Notes: generated from the sequence alone by a model not told the origin. 33,608 nucleotides of DNA from Bacteroidales bacterium (GCA_017548505.1 JAFYZX010000035.1:1-33608); one strand, 5' to 3'. Counted from the stretch's first letter, positions 9,701 to 17,519 are shown. Translations and numbers: made by a program.

Positions 9701-9869
9701 CTTTGTACAGAGGCTTTCTCTCCGCGGCGCCCGCGTATATCTGTCAGGTACAAACCTGATTACCATTTCCAAGGCTGAGTGCGAACCGGAACTCCAGTCT
9801 GACGGTTACTACAACTACGGTATGCCGGCTCTGAGGACCTGGTCATTCGGTGTTGAGGTAAGTTTCTAA
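6729..9869 (+). CDS. SusC/RagA-family TonB-linked outer membrane transporter
   Basis: A TonB-dependent outer membrane barrel that imports oligosaccharides or other large nutrients with a SusD partner. The 1046 residues show, in order, a signal peptide ending MAFAQ (1-20), a carboxypeptidase-regulatory-like domain (about 22-105, GPIPGVNVMVKGT and FTDENGKY), the plug (about 115-235, with ALAGKAAGVQ, PLYVIDGVP and SLYGSRASNGVV), and a long barrel ending in the aromatic SFGVEVSF. It starts a two-gene unit with susD 19 bases downstream. The substrate cannot be read: no glycoside hydrolase, sulfatase, peptidase, anti-sigma factor or hybrid regulator lies next to it. Confidence 0.95.
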   Translation: MKKVLLFALAALISTMAFAQSKVTGTVTSKEDGGPIPGVNVMVKGTRTGSFTDENGKYSINAPANATLVFSSVGYTAVEVPVNGRSVVNAVMASDAIGLDETIVVAYGTAKKGSYSGSAAVVKQDAIKDVPVVSFEQALAGKAAGVQAMSYSGQPGSEVEISVRGYGSFNASNKPLYVIDGVPATSGDWSTGNISTSAMNYLNPSDIESITILKDAAAASLYGSRASNGVVLITTKKGKEGDLVSTFKASVGVSYFSYKKNLEMVSDAQNEALQRMSFRNYAEANPSAWRSYGSIDAYVDNRIARYYPAFDYDKYIYKDWEKALFQRGISQNYEYSISGGSDKGKIYASVAYTDQHGVVKIDYLQRFTATVNGEAKLNNWFKLGGILQYSWQYQDGHQDGWSSKDNPMFMWKAVFIDRWPYAYKDTGELFEERFSTRFNTINPVAQYKHQINDAKQNRTILKGWAEIAFTDYLKLKTTLSSDWLYVHDKFGWLYGHPNFTAYGTGYASDKHRNINKVVSSTTLNFDKLFDVHHVSAMVGWEAEREKFNGLRLGKTDFSYLGATESVMGTTFDEGYAWSHEEGLLSLFGSASYDFDSKYYLTGTFRRDGSSRLAPDTRWGNFWSVSGTWRFSKEKFLEYPWMNDGKIRASYGTSGTLPSDLFGYMSVYDYWQYGDEGASYPGNIANTDLTWEKNKNWNIGLDATIFDRYTFTVEYFNRKTTDLLLDASVASTTGFSSTLMNKGSMVNRGWEISANVDIIKEKDMELSVGANWSRVHNEVLKLSTDDEAINSGWFWWKKGYNFYQFYTREYLGVNKSGSTINGVLPGWPMYAEGSFYEKGEIVDQDVTLRDGTVIKEGSAMPYDGYNYAPARRGSASSMVIHGKRAMPKYFGGFNANFRWKDLTFSMAWTYKVGHYLCNSTQDEVANDGYRTFGQPIMKTQLNPWTPENPNSDVPMRIYDNNQGGYYNSSRMLVKGDFARLKNMTISYNLPKNFVQRLSLRGARVYLSGTNLITISKAECEPELQSDGYYNYGMPALRTWSFGVEVSF

Positions 9870-9888
9870 CCATTAAGAATATACAGAT

Positions 9889-11322
9889 ATGAAAAAGATA
9901 TTAAGCATAATACTTGTTGCAGTCCTTGCCATTTCCCTTTCTAACTGCAAGGGATTCCTGGATAAGGAGCCTACAGACGCTGTAGTTGCCGAGAACGCTC
10001 TTGCAACTCTGGAGGATGCCGGCGTTGCCGTTAACGGTATGTATACTCTTTTGAAATACTACACCGTATTTGGCAACTACATGATTCAGATGGGTGACAT
10101 GAGGGCAGACCTGCTGGTTGCCAGCGAGGGTACCTACATCACCTACTCATACGACTATGACCCTTCACAGAATTCATACTTCTCTCTGTGGAGAAACTTC
10201 TACAGCACCATTACCAGGGCGAATGCCATCATCAAGAACATAGACGCTCTTGAAGTTCCGGCTTCCGAGCAGGACATCAAGGACGACTATCTCGGACAGG
10301 CATACGCAGTAAGGGCATTCTGCTACTTCAACCTGGCCAGACTGTATGGAAGACCTTACAAGTTTGACAACGGAGCTTCCCTGGGAGCTGTTCTGATTAC
10401 AGAGCCTGTTTCTCCATCAGAGGCAAGAATTCCAAGAAGCACTGTAGCCGATACTTACACTCAGATTGAAACAGACCTTGCTACTGCTCTTCCTCTTCTT
10501 TCAAAGAGCAAGAACACCGGTCACTTCAACTACTGGGCTGCAAAATTCCTGCAGGCAAAGGTTGCTCTCTACAAGGGAGATAACGAGACTGCATACAGCG
10601 CAGCAAAGGAAGTTATCAACAATGGTCCTTACTCTCTGATTCCAAGAGACAAATATCTTGCTTCCTGGGCAGAGGTTGGTAACGACGAGTCCATTTTCGA
10701 GGGTCTTGTAAACCTCCAGTCCGCTATCGACGGCGATAACGGATTCGGCGGATCATTCTACTACAGCCTGTGGTTCGGATATGACAACTGCGGAGCAAGT
10801 GTAGTTCCTACCAAGCATTGGAGAGACCTCTTCGCTCTCACTCCTGAGGATATCCGTATCAACTGGATTGATTATGACGATCCTGTTTCCGGTCTGAAGC
10901 ATACTGGAGAGTACTGGCTGAGGAAGTTCATAGGGAACACCGGCTTCACCGCATTCCTGAACAACCCGAGGTACATGCGTCTTGCCGAGGCTTATCTGAT
11001 TGCAGCCGAAGCAGGCATGCAGACCAGCAAGAGCGACGCAGCAAATCTGCTTCTCCAGGTTGCCCAGAGAGCCGATCCTACCGTAACTTCCATCGCTGCC
11101 ACAATGGAGAACATCGAGATCCAGAGGCAGAAGGAACTCATCGGCGAAGGAGACCGCTTCTTCGACCTTATGAGGCGTAATGGCACCTATACCAAGAACG
11201 ATCCTCATAACCCGTTCTCAACTGTTCTAAAGTGGTCTGACGACAGGGTAATGCTCCCTATCTCTTCAGATGAGAGAATCATCTATCCAGAACTCGAGCA
11301 GAACCCAGGTTACAAGAACTAA
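9889..11322 (+). CDS. SusD/RagB-family nutrient-binding lipoprotein
   Basis: The surface lipoprotein lid of the preceding SusC transporter. It has 477 residues, a lipobox LSNC with Cys20, then the typical KGFLDKEPTD start, TPR-like helices (YAVRAFCYFNLARLYG, YWAAKFLQAKVALYKG) and the C-terminal ERQKEL-like segment (IQRQKELIGEGDRFFDLMRR) and AEAYLIAAEA. It is 19 bases after susC and followed at once by a strong terminator, so the pair is a complete transcription unit. Confidence 0.95.
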   Translation: MKKILSIILVAVLAISLSNCKGFLDKEPTDAVVAENALATLEDAGVAVNGMYTLLKYYTVFGNYMIQMGDMRADLLVASEGTYITYSYDYDPSQNSYFSLWRNFYSTITRANAIIKNIDALEVPASEQDIKDDYLGQAYAVRAFCYFNLARLYGRPYKFDNGASLGAVLITEPVSPSEARIPRSTVADTYTQIETDLATALPLLSKSKNTGHFNYWAAKFLQAKVALYKGDNETAYSAAKEVINNGPYSLIPRDKYLASWAEVGNDESIFEGLVNLQSAIDGDNGFGGSFYYSLWFGYDNCGASVVPTKHWRDLFALTPEDIRINWIDYDDPVSGLKHTGEYWLRKFIGNTGFTAFLNNPRYMRLAEAYLIAAEAGMQTSKSDAANLLLQVAQRADPTVTSIAATMENIEIQRQKELIGEGDRFFDLMRRNGTYTKNDPHNPFSTVLKWSDDRVMLPISSDERIIYPELEQNPGYKN

Positions 11323-11340
11323 AGGATTAATCATCCCTAC

Positions 11341-11374
11341 AAAAAAAGGCTTACCAAACAGTAAGCCTTTTTTT
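11341..11374 (+). terminator. Terminator after susD
   Basis: Perfect 14-bp stem AAAAAAAGGCTTAC / GTAAGCCTTTTTTT around a 6-base loop (11341-11354 and 11361-11374). The A and T runs on both sides would let it work in both directions. Confidence 0.92.
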
Positions 11375-11391
11375 GCAGGGAAGGATAATAA

Positions 11392-11447
11392 GCCGCAAAG
11401 CGGCCGGCCCGGATGGGCCGTAATCCCCCTAGAGGGGGCGCAGGGGG
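11392..11447. repeat. String of GC-rich hairpins (REP-like intergenic element)
   Basis: Three short palindromes follow one another: GCCGC-aaa-GCGGC (11392-11404), CGGCCC-ggat-GGGCCG (11405-11420) and CCCCCT-ag-AGGGGG (11425-11438). A second AGGGGG at 11442-11447 could pair with the same CCCCCT. The block lies between two terminators and codes for nothing evident. Whether it recurs elsewhere in the genome cannot be seen here. Confidence 0.6.
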
Positions 11448-11463
11448 TGAGCTATCATCCCGA

Positions 11464-11491
11464 AAAAAGGCAGGTTCTCACCTGCCTTTTT
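11464..11491 (-). terminator. Terminator of the tRNA-Pro gene, core of a longer palindrome
   Basis: Stem AAAAAGGCAGGT / ACCTGCCTTTTT (11464-11475 and 11480-11491) with loop TCTC, one base past the tRNA 3' end and followed on the minus strand by a T run. The flanks extend the pairing to 11454-11502, taking in the last bases of the tRNA. Confidence 0.85.
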
Positions 11492-11492
11492 G

Positions 11493-11566
11493 TCGGGATG
11501 ATCCGGCTCGAACGGACGACCCCTACGTCCCGAACGTAGTGCGCTAGCCAACTGCGCCACATCCCG
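11493..11566 (-). tRNA. tRNA-Pro (anticodon CGG)
   Basis: Read on the minus strand, 74 bases fold as a full cloverleaf: acceptor CGGGATG/CATCCCG, D stem GCGC/GCGC, anticodon stem CTACG/CGTAG with loop TTCGGGA (anticodon CGG, G37), variable GGGTC, T stem GTCCG/CGGAT with loop TTCGAGC, discriminator A. The 3' CCA is not encoded. CGG reads the proline codon CCG. It lies just beyond the end of the patB-like gene and has its own -7 box. Confidence 0.95.
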
Positions 11567-11593
11567 ATACCCGTTCTACTTTGAAACGGGTTG

Positions 11594-11616
11594 CAAATAT
11601 AGCAAATTTCCTACAA
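11594..11616 (-). promoter_or_regulatory. tRNA-Pro promoter (-7 TATATTTG on the minus strand)
   Basis: On the minus strand TATATTTG occupies 11601-11594, with TTG exactly 12 bases upstream (11616-11614) that overlaps the last codon of the patB-like gene. A 7-bp inverted repeat acccgtt/aacgggt (11569-11575 and 11585-11591) lies between the box and the tRNA and would fold in the tRNA leader. Confidence 0.55.
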
Positions 11617-12882
11617 CTTGTACTTCTTGCAGAAGGCAGCCTTGAGCTGAGCCATCGCCCTTTCCAGAGTCTTTCTAGGACAGCCTACGTTAAGCCTCAT
11701 GAAACCTTCTCCGCCTGCGCCGAACATGGCGCCGTCGTTAAGGGCCAGATGAGCCTTGTCAACCAGGAAGTCCACAAGTTCTTTCTGAGGAAGGCCAAGA
11801 TTCCTGAAATCCAGGAAAATCAGGAAGGAAGCCTCAGGCCTGATCATCCTGATAAGCTGCTTGGTTCCGAATTTGGCCTCGGCATATTCCTCGTCTTGTG
11901 TACGGATAACCTTTCCGCTTAGCTCGATGGTCTGCGCCGTGAAATTATCCTTAAGGAACTTTTCTACGTAATCTATGTTATCCTTAATGTACGCCATGGC
12001 CTGGGAGAGCCACTCCTTGCCTTTCTCGGAGTAGAAAATGGAGGACGGCATAAAGGAATCGTAATGGCCGGCGTCAAATTCTCCTCCCTTGAGGTATGCT
12101 GCAAACTTGTCGTGGAGAGCCTTGTCCGTGATAATCCACTCGCTTGCTCCAACTCCGGCGCAGTTGAAGGTCTTGCTCGGAGCATGGAAGGTTACGGTGT
12201 TCTTTGCCTGCTTTGCGTTTACTGTTGCAAAAGGAATATGCCCCTTGAAAGAAAGGTCGCAGTGGATCTCGTCGCTGATGACAAATACATTGTTCTCCAG
12301 ACAGATGCAGGCTATTCTCTGAAGTTCCGCCCTGGTCCAGACTCTTCCTCCGGGATTGTGAGGATTGCACAGGATCATTGCTTTGCAGCCCTTGATTCTC
12401 TTTTCCATTAGAGCCCAGTCAATTTCGAAATCCTCTCCCCTCTTGCCTTCCTTAATAAGCAGAGGGCAGTCCACCTGCTTGCAACGCGCGTATGCAATCT
12501 GGTTGGCAAACGGGAAGTAAACCGGAGGGAAAATCAGCACCTTGTCCCCAGGCTTTGTAAAGCATCTTAAGGCGTGGGCTATTCCAACCACGATTCCGGG
12601 AACAAAGCCAAGCTGGTCTTGGGTTATGGTCCAATTGTAGCGGTCCTTGAACCAGGCGATTATAGCGTCATACCATTTCTGCGGACGGCATCCGTATCCC
12701 AGCACGCCCCCGTCCACTCTTTTTATCAAGGCGTCCGTAAAGAACTTTGGAGTAGCAAAATCCATATCGGCGATCCACATAGGAAGAAGGTTCTTCTTGC
12801 CCCAGATGGATTCTGTCATATCCCATTTGATACAGCTTGTTCCCTTTCGGTTAAGCTCTTTGTCGAATTTGTATTGTGTCAT
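11611..12882 (-). CDS. PatB/MalY-type PLP-dependent C-S lyase / aminotransferase
   Basis: A class I/II fold PLP enzyme of the MalY/PatB branch; relatives cleave cystathionine and related thioethers. Visible are the branch-specific start FDKELNRKGTSCIKWD, MWIADMDF, NPHNPGG (173-179), SDEIHCDL with PLP-contacting Asp204, and the Schiff-base lysine Lys237 in SKTFNCAG. At 423 residues it is about 30 longer than the usual 390, largely through a charged insert around 330-350 before RMIRPEASFLIFLDF. It starts 3 bases after the histidine kinase stop, so it is the last gene of the rlmH-kinase operon. The exact substrate cannot be read. Confidence 0.88.
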   Translation of the reverse strand: MTQYKFDKELNRKGTSCIKWDMTESIWGKKNLLPMWIADMDFATPKFFTDALIKRVDGGVLGYGCRPQKWYDAIIAWFKDRYNWTITQDQLGFVPGIVVGIAHALRCFTKPGDKVLIFPPVYFPFANQIAYARCKQVDCPLLIKEGKRGEDFEIDWALMEKRIKGCKAMILCNPHNPGGRVWTRAELQRIACICLENNVFVISDEIHCDLSFKGHIPFATVNAKQAKNTVTFHAPSKTFNCAGVGASEWIITDKALHDKFAAYLKGGEFDAGHYDSFMPSSIFYSEKGKEWLSQAMAYIKDNIDYVEKFLKDNFTAQTIELSGKVIRTQDEEYAEAKFGTKQLIRMIRPEASFLIFLDFRNLGLPQKELVDFLVDKAHLALNDGAMFGAGGEGFMRLNVGCPRKTLERAMAQLKAAFCKKYKL

Positions 12883-12885
12883 AGC

Positions 12886-15800
12886 TTATTGATTATTGTT
12901 TTCCTCTGCGATATTTTCTTCTTTGCCTGGCTGGTACACAGGCAGCGTGAACGAGAAGCATGCTCCTCCCAGCTCGCTGCGGGAGTACCATATCTTTCCT
13001 CCGCTCTGCTCTATTATGTTCTTTGATATGGCAAGGCCGAGGCCGTTGCCGCTGCTCTTGGTGGTGAAGTTAGGCTGGAACAGGCTCTTGAGATTCTCCT
13101 CGCTTACACCGTTGCCGTTGTCGTCCACACTCACCTTCCAGAAGTCCCCTTCTCCTACGAGGCTGAGGGTTATGAACCCCTTGCCGTCGGAATTTCCGAG
13201 TTCCTGGATTGCATTGGATATCAGATTGCTGAGCACTCTTACGATTTGCTCGCGGCGGGCTTTTACCCAGCAGTTTTCACTCTCGTGGCTGAAGGAAATC
13301 CTTATATTCTCGTTGTTGTCGAAAAGATCCTTCTGCTGCCTGATAACATCGTAGAGATTGAATACGGAAATCTCCTCCACATAGAACTTGGCGTAGCTGC
13401 TGAACTCGCTTGCCGTATTGGAAAGAATATCTATCTGCTCCAGGAGAGATGCGGAAATGGCTTCCAGTTTATCCTCCCATCCGGGAGCATTCTTCTGCTT
13501 CAGCATTATTATCCTCTGGATGCTGAGCTTCATAGGAGTCAGAGGATTCTTGATCTCGTGCGCAATTCGGCGGGCCATGTCGCTCCAGGCTTTCTCCCTT
13601 TCCGCTACCGCCATCTTTCGTGTACTTTCGGCCACATCGTCCACCATCTTGTTGTAGGCGTCCACCAGAAGCCCAATCTCGTCGTTGCTCTTGTAGGTAA
13701 TGTGCTCCGGAGCGCTGGAGACATCCATGGACTTCATCTTGGCGCTGAGGTCGCTGAGCGGCCTTGTCACCCTTGAGAAGAGCAGTCTGGACAGGAACAG
13801 GGCAATGATAAACAGGATGATACTGATGTTTATTATGGTGGCCACAACGTAGGAAAGGTCTCCGTTCAGGTCTCCTCCCTTGGTGAAATACGGAATGTCC
13901 GCAATGGCCACTAGCTTTCCGTTTTGGTTGTAAATAGGAGAGTAAAGGGAATAGTAACTGTATGCCCCTATCTTCTCCTTGTTGAAGATCTGGCTTTTCT
14001 GCCCGACCACCACATCTGAATAGGCTTTCGGGTTCATCCTGGAGGAAAGGATGAATTTCTGGAAGAGATCCATCTTGGTGGAACGGATGATTTTTCCGGA
14101 AGGGTCGTAGAGGTTGATGTCCGAGTGCGTGTCGTTTGCCAGGCGATCCATCACGCTCACCAGCTCGGACGAGTTGACATCCTTATAGTCCTGGACGTAA
14201 GTGAAATACGACGAGAGTGTCTTGCCCACTGTCTGGTTTTTCTCCTCCATCTGCAGGCGGCTGTGAAGCTTGTAGTAGTTTACGCTGTACCACACACTGC
14301 CTATGGTTACGGCAAGAAGGGAGGCTGCAACCACAATCGAGATAAGGAAATTCAGCCTCCTCCCCCAGGACTTGTGGCTGCGCTTGAGGACTGCAGAGGC
14401 ACGTCTGCGGGCTCGGCGTATCCTTATAACCAGCAGGAAGAACAGGAAGAAGAACAGAACCAGGTAGGAAAGGGATACGGTGTAAGGGAAAAGACTGCGC
14501 TCCAGCCGGCTGATTACCACCGTATTGTGGTCTGTAACCTTGTTAACCCTATGCACATATCCGTCCTTGAGAGTGGTAGGCTTGTCAAACTCCTTTTCGT
14601 ACATCGGATAATCATACCTGCCGCGGAAAAGCACCAGACGCCCGTCGTGATACTTGGCGTAAGAGTAAAGCTGAGGCATGTTGAAATCATCCGGCTGGTA
14701 ATCCGAGAAGCTGTCCGGATATCCGGCCTTTCCCTCTTCGTACCTGGCGGTTATCTCTATGAAAAGATTCACCGCACCGCTCTCCGTAAGATACGGGAAC
14801 ACACCGAGATAGCCCACCTGCCCGTTGAAGTTGCTGAGATAGTAGAACGAGCTTCCGTCAGAAATCGGAACGGCATCGTACTGAGTCATCTTTGCCTTGT
14901 AATACTCCAGGCAGTTAACCACCATCTGCCCTATCTGGATAGACTCGCTCGGGCGGCAGACAGAAAGGTTGATCAGGTATTTCTGCTTGATGGACTGGAA
15001 ATAAAGCTCGCTGAACCTCATCTCCAGCATAGGAAGGTTCTCCTGCGGCGCTGAAAGCAAGGTGGTGGAAATAGGGTCGCTCCAGAGTTTCTGCTCCACC
15101 TCCCTAAGCTCAAGCTCGAGCCCCAGGTCCCTTTCCACCGAAATGCGGTTGGCCATAAGCCGGCTCCACTCCTTTTCCTTCCTGGAACTCAGCGATGTAA
15201 CGGTCAGCAGGGTGTAAAGGGAAATCAGTATGGTGTAAAGCAGGGTGTTTCGGATAGACAGCAGGCTTCTCTGCCTTCTCATGTTCATCAGCGACGCGAT
15301 GAGCTGCAGGCTGAACATCAGCATCAGGAACAGCAGCGCGTATGAAAGGTAGCAGAGAACAGTGTATAGGGAAATCTCCGTCACCTTGAAAAGCTCCATA
15401 TTGATGGAGGAATTGGCCACAAGGCTCCTGAGCGTGTAATTGATGTAGAAGCAAAGGACTGCAGGTATGGCGCAAAGCAGGATGATTCCGGCCCATTTTT
15501 TCCAGCCCGAACGGTTACGCAGACTTTCTATGTAATAGGACCTGAGCATATAGAAGCCCAGGACCAGGAGGCTCACGTACAGGTTGTTAAGCAGCAGATT
15601 ACCTATCGACGAGAACAATCCCGTGTCTGCATAAACCGTTGGAGAGAAGAAGGTGGAAGTGTAGGCGCTTCTTGCTCCAAGGCGGAAGCTGATTACCCAA
15701 AGCGCCGTAAGTCCCAGAATATACAGGGCAAGCCTGCCGAGGCTGCGCCTGTGGTGCAGATAGAAAATGAATGCCAGGGTGGCAAGGGCCAGGGCAATCC

Positions 15801-16491
15801 AGGTGAAAGGACTCACGGCGGAAATCTTCCCGACCGTAACATCCCGCTGGAGGATGAACAGGAGCTCGTTGTCTCCGCCAAGGATTTCCTCTCCGCAGCT
15901 TTCAAAGGTAACCGGCTGGATATCCACGTCTTCGGATATTCCCAGCGCCGGGTTGAACACGCTCATCCCCAAAGCGTCAGCCACCTGCTTGTCCGTCTTT
16001 ACAAGCAATCCGGCAATGACTCTGACCTCATCCTTGACATAACTCTTGATGACATACCAGCTGCTTCCGATATTAACGTACTGCTCCTTTCCGGAAAGAT
16101 AGGAGAACGGGTAAAGGAAGCGGCTCTGCCCTTCCAGATAATGTTCAGAACGGTATATCTGGTAAATGGAACTTTCCCTGAGATCGTCGTTTGCAAACGG
16201 GAACTGGTGAACCCAGCTCTGGAGGGTGTCATAGCGGTAGCGGTATATCACCATATCCTCCGGAAGAGCCTTTATCTCCAGCCACTTGTCAGAGGGCTGG
16301 TCCAGAGCCTGATAGGCAAAGTCGTCCAGAAGCGCTTCCCTTTTCTGGAGATTGTCCTGGAGACGGCGGGCCTCGGACGCAAGGTCATCCCTGCCACCGC
16401 TCTGGAGGAAACTCAAAACCAGACATACCGCCACTCCCAGAACGGTCAGCGGCAGAATATTTTTCCTTATGAATTCCTGCAACTTCTTCAT
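12886..16491 (-). CDS. Large multi-membrane sensor histidine kinase, NtrY-like core
   Basis: A 1201-residue kinase. N-terminal membrane segment (about 13-28) and first extracytoplasmic region; a cluster of membrane helices (about 230-440); a second extracytoplasmic region; a helix pair around FLFFLLVIRIRR; a third, Cache-like sensor region; a last helix and HAMP (LFSRVTRPLSDL). The H box MARRIAHEIKNPLTPMKLS gives His978 and resembles NtrY; N, G1 and G2 boxes are intact (SNLISNAIQELG, DDNGNGV, GNGLGLAISKN). The tail is acidic and Asn-rich. It starts 6 bases after rlmH. The likely partner is the sigma-54-type regulator at 17512, on the same strand 1 kb upstream. No receiver domain is fused. The signal sensed is unknown. 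Confidence 0.93.
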   Translation of the reverse strand: MKKLQEFIRKNILPLTVLGVAVCLVLSFLQSGGRDDLASEARRLQDNLQKREALLDDFAYQALDQPSDKWLEIKALPEDMVIYRYRYDTLQSWVHQFPFANDDLRESSIYQIYRSEHYLEGQSRFLYPFSYLSGKEQYVNIGSSWYVIKSYVKDEVRVIAGLLVKTDKQVADALGMSVFNPALGISEDVDIQPVTFESCGEEILGGDNELLFILQRDVTVGKISAVSPFTWIALALATLAFIFYLHHRRSLGRLALYILGLTALWVISFRLGARSAYTSTFFSPTVYADTGLFSSIGNLLLNNLYVSLLVLGFYMLRSYYIESLRNRSGWKKWAGIILLCAIPAVLCFYINYTLRSLVANSSINMELFKVTEISLYTVLCYLSYALLFLMLMFSLQLIASLMNMRRQRSLLSIRNTLLYTILISLYTLLTVTSLSSRKEKEWSRLMANRISVERDLGLELELREVEQKLWSDPISTTLLSAPQENLPMLEMRFSELYFQSIKQKYLINLSVCRPSESIQIGQMVVNCLEYYKAKMTQYDAVPISDGSSFYYLSNFNGQVGYLGVFPYLTESGAVNLFIEITARYEEGKAGYPDSFSDYQPDDFNMPQLYSYAKYHDGRLVLFRGRYDYPMYEKEFDKPTTLKDGYVHRVNKVTDHNTVVISRLERSLFPYTVSLSYLVLFFFLFFLLVIRIRRARRRASAVLKRSHKSWGRRLNFLISIVVAASLLAVTIGSVWYSVNYYKLHSRLQMEEKNQTVGKTLSSYFTYVQDYKDVNSSELVSVMDRLANDTHSDINLYDPSGKIIRSTKMDLFQKFILSSRMNPKAYSDVVVGQKSQIFNKEKIGAYSYYSLYSPIYNQNGKLVAIADIPYFTKGGDLNGDLSYVVATIINISIILFIIALFLSRLLFSRVTRPLSDLSAKMKSMDVSSAPEHITYKSNDEIGLLVDAYNKMVDDVAESTRKMAVAEREKAWSDMARRIAHEIKNPLTPMKLSIQRIIMLKQKNAPGWEDKLEAISASLLEQIDILSNTASEFSSYAKFYVEEISVFNLYDVIRQQKDLFDNNENIRISFSHESENCWVKARREQIVRVLSNLISNAIQELGNSDGKGFITLSLVGEGDFWKVSVDDNGNGVSEENLKSLFQPNFTTKSSGNGLGLAISKNIIEQSGGKIWYSRSELGGACFSFTLPVYQPGKEENIAEENNNQ

Positions 16492-16497
16492 CTTCCC

Positions 16498-16986
16498 CTA
16501 TGCGTGGTGGTAAGGTTCCCCTTTCATTATTGTCATTGCACGGTAAAGCTGCTCCAGGAAAATCAATCTCACGATCTGATGGGAAAAAGTCATCCTGGAA
16601 AGGGAAAGCATGCCTCCCGCCACATCGTACACGGCCTTGGAAAACCCGTAGGCCCCGCCAATGACAAAGCAAACTTCCTTCTCTCCCGCAAGATCCTTCT
16701 CCAGCTTTGCGGCCCAGGCTTCTGAAGAAAGGCTCTCTCCCCTTTCGTCCAGCAGTACCACCTTCTTTCCGGAAACCTTGCCCTTTACCGCCCCTATCTC
16801 CCTGAGAATCAGTTCTCCCTCCTTCTCCTTTATCTGGTCTTTGCTCAGGCTCGAGGCTCCTTTTAGAGCCGGAATGTAAACCTCCGAGAACTTGCAGTAA
16901 TGCTTAAGCCTGGAGCAGTACAGCTTCATTCCCTCTTCCACAAAGGAGAAATCAGTCTTGCCTACGCAAATCAGCTTTATCTTCAT
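16498..16986 (-). CDS. rlmH: 23S rRNA (pseudouridine1915-N3)-methyltransferase RlmH
   Basis: A SPOUT methyltransferase that modifies helix 69 of 23S rRNA in assembled ribosomes. The 162 residues are full length: start MKIKLICVGKT, the SAM-binding knot with LDERGE and FVIGGAYGF, and the family C-terminus ending RAMTIMKGEPYHHA. It is first in the minus-strand operon with the histidine kinase and the C-S lyase, an odd mix of functions. Confidence 0.95.
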   Translation of the reverse strand: MKIKLICVGKTDFSFVEEGMKLYCSRLKHYCKFSEVYIPALKGASSLSKDQIKEKEGELILREIGAVKGKVSGKKVVLLDERGESLSSEAWAAKLEKDLAGEKEVCFVIGGAYGFSKAVYDVAGGMLSLSRMTFSHQIVRLIFLEQLYRAMTIMKGEPYHHA

Positions 16987-17006
16987 TTCTCAAAAATGCC
17001 TTCTTG

Positions 17007-17029
17007 CAAATTTAACACAAAAGAGGCAA
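17007..17029 (-). promoter_or_regulatory. rlmH operon promoter (-7 TAAATTTG, minus strand)
   Basis: TAAATTTG on the minus strand at 17014-17007, predicted start near 17002, about 16 bases before the rlmH ATG. TTTTTG ends 12 bases upstream of the box (TTG at 17029-17027); nothing fits the usual 19-20 spacing. Confidence 0.6.
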
Positions 17030-17081
17030 AAATGGCGTGATTTTTGTTGTTTTTTCAGCAGTTCAGACACTATCCTGAAAG

Positions 17082-17519
17082 ATGGCAAACGAAAATATCT
17101 TTCCCTTGAGGACAAAGGTGGCGGTGCTGCTAAGTGCGGTGCTGCTTGTTTTGGCTTTCTGCCTTAACACAAAGGCGCAGAGCCAAGGAGGAGACGTTTT
17201 CATACCAATTGCCAAGTACATACAGAAGGGAGACGCGGACAAGCTTTCCGCCTGGTTTGCCAAGAATCTGGAGATAGACATCTTCGGAAACCCTACCGAG
17301 TGTTCCCAGACCCAGGCCACCCAGATCATGAAGAATTTCTTCTCCCAGTACACCCCAAAGTCCTTCGTGATTATACACAAAAGCGGCAACCCGCCTATGA
17401 AATACGCCATAGGCACTCTCAAGACAGGATCTGAAAATCTTAGGGTTACCCTTCTTGTAAGGACAAATCCGGAAACTCCGCAGATTCTGAGAATAAGGAT
17501 AGAGAGATCCTCTATCTGA
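17082..17519 (+). CDS. Secreted DUF4783-like small protein
   Basis: A 145-residue protein with an N-terminal export signal (basic start, hydrophobic 13-27, cut near NTKAQ). The mature part (GDVFIPIAKYIQKGDADKLSAWFAKNLEIDIFG through RIRIERSSI) looks like the Bacteroidota DUF4783 family, thought to have an NTF2-like fold; family membership is from memory of the pattern. No catalytic residues are evident. It sits alone on the plus strand and its stop overlaps tail to tail by 8 bases with the end of the minus-strand regulator gene. Confidence 0.8.
   Translation: MANENIFPLRTKVAVLLSAVLLVLAFCLNTKAQSQGGDVFIPIAKYIQKGDADKLSAWFAKNLEIDIFGNPTECSQTQATQIMKNFFSQYTPKSFVIIHKSGNPPMKYAIGTLKTGSENLRVTLLVRTNPETPQILRIRIERSSI

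Noticed and set aside
11270-11539. Short plus-strand frame across the susD end and tRNA region
   Set aside because: It overlaps susD, two terminators and the tRNA gene in a non-coding region.
11576-11591. Inverted repeat ACCCGTT/AACGGGT as a terminator for the C-S lyase gene
   Set aside because: The stem is only 7 bp with no T run on either strand; it more likely folds in the tRNA leader.
14125-16725. Long plus-strand open frames opposite the histidine kinase gene (up to about 320 codons)
   Set aside because: They lie wholly opposite a complete kinase with all motifs; the translations are low in recognisable structure and reflect codon bias on the other strand.
17512-17519. Tail-to-tail overlap of the DUF4783-like gene and the regulator as evidence of truncation
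   Set aside because: Both stops are in good context and the DUF4783-like protein looks complete, so the overlap alone does not show a lesion; the missing HTH is reported separately.
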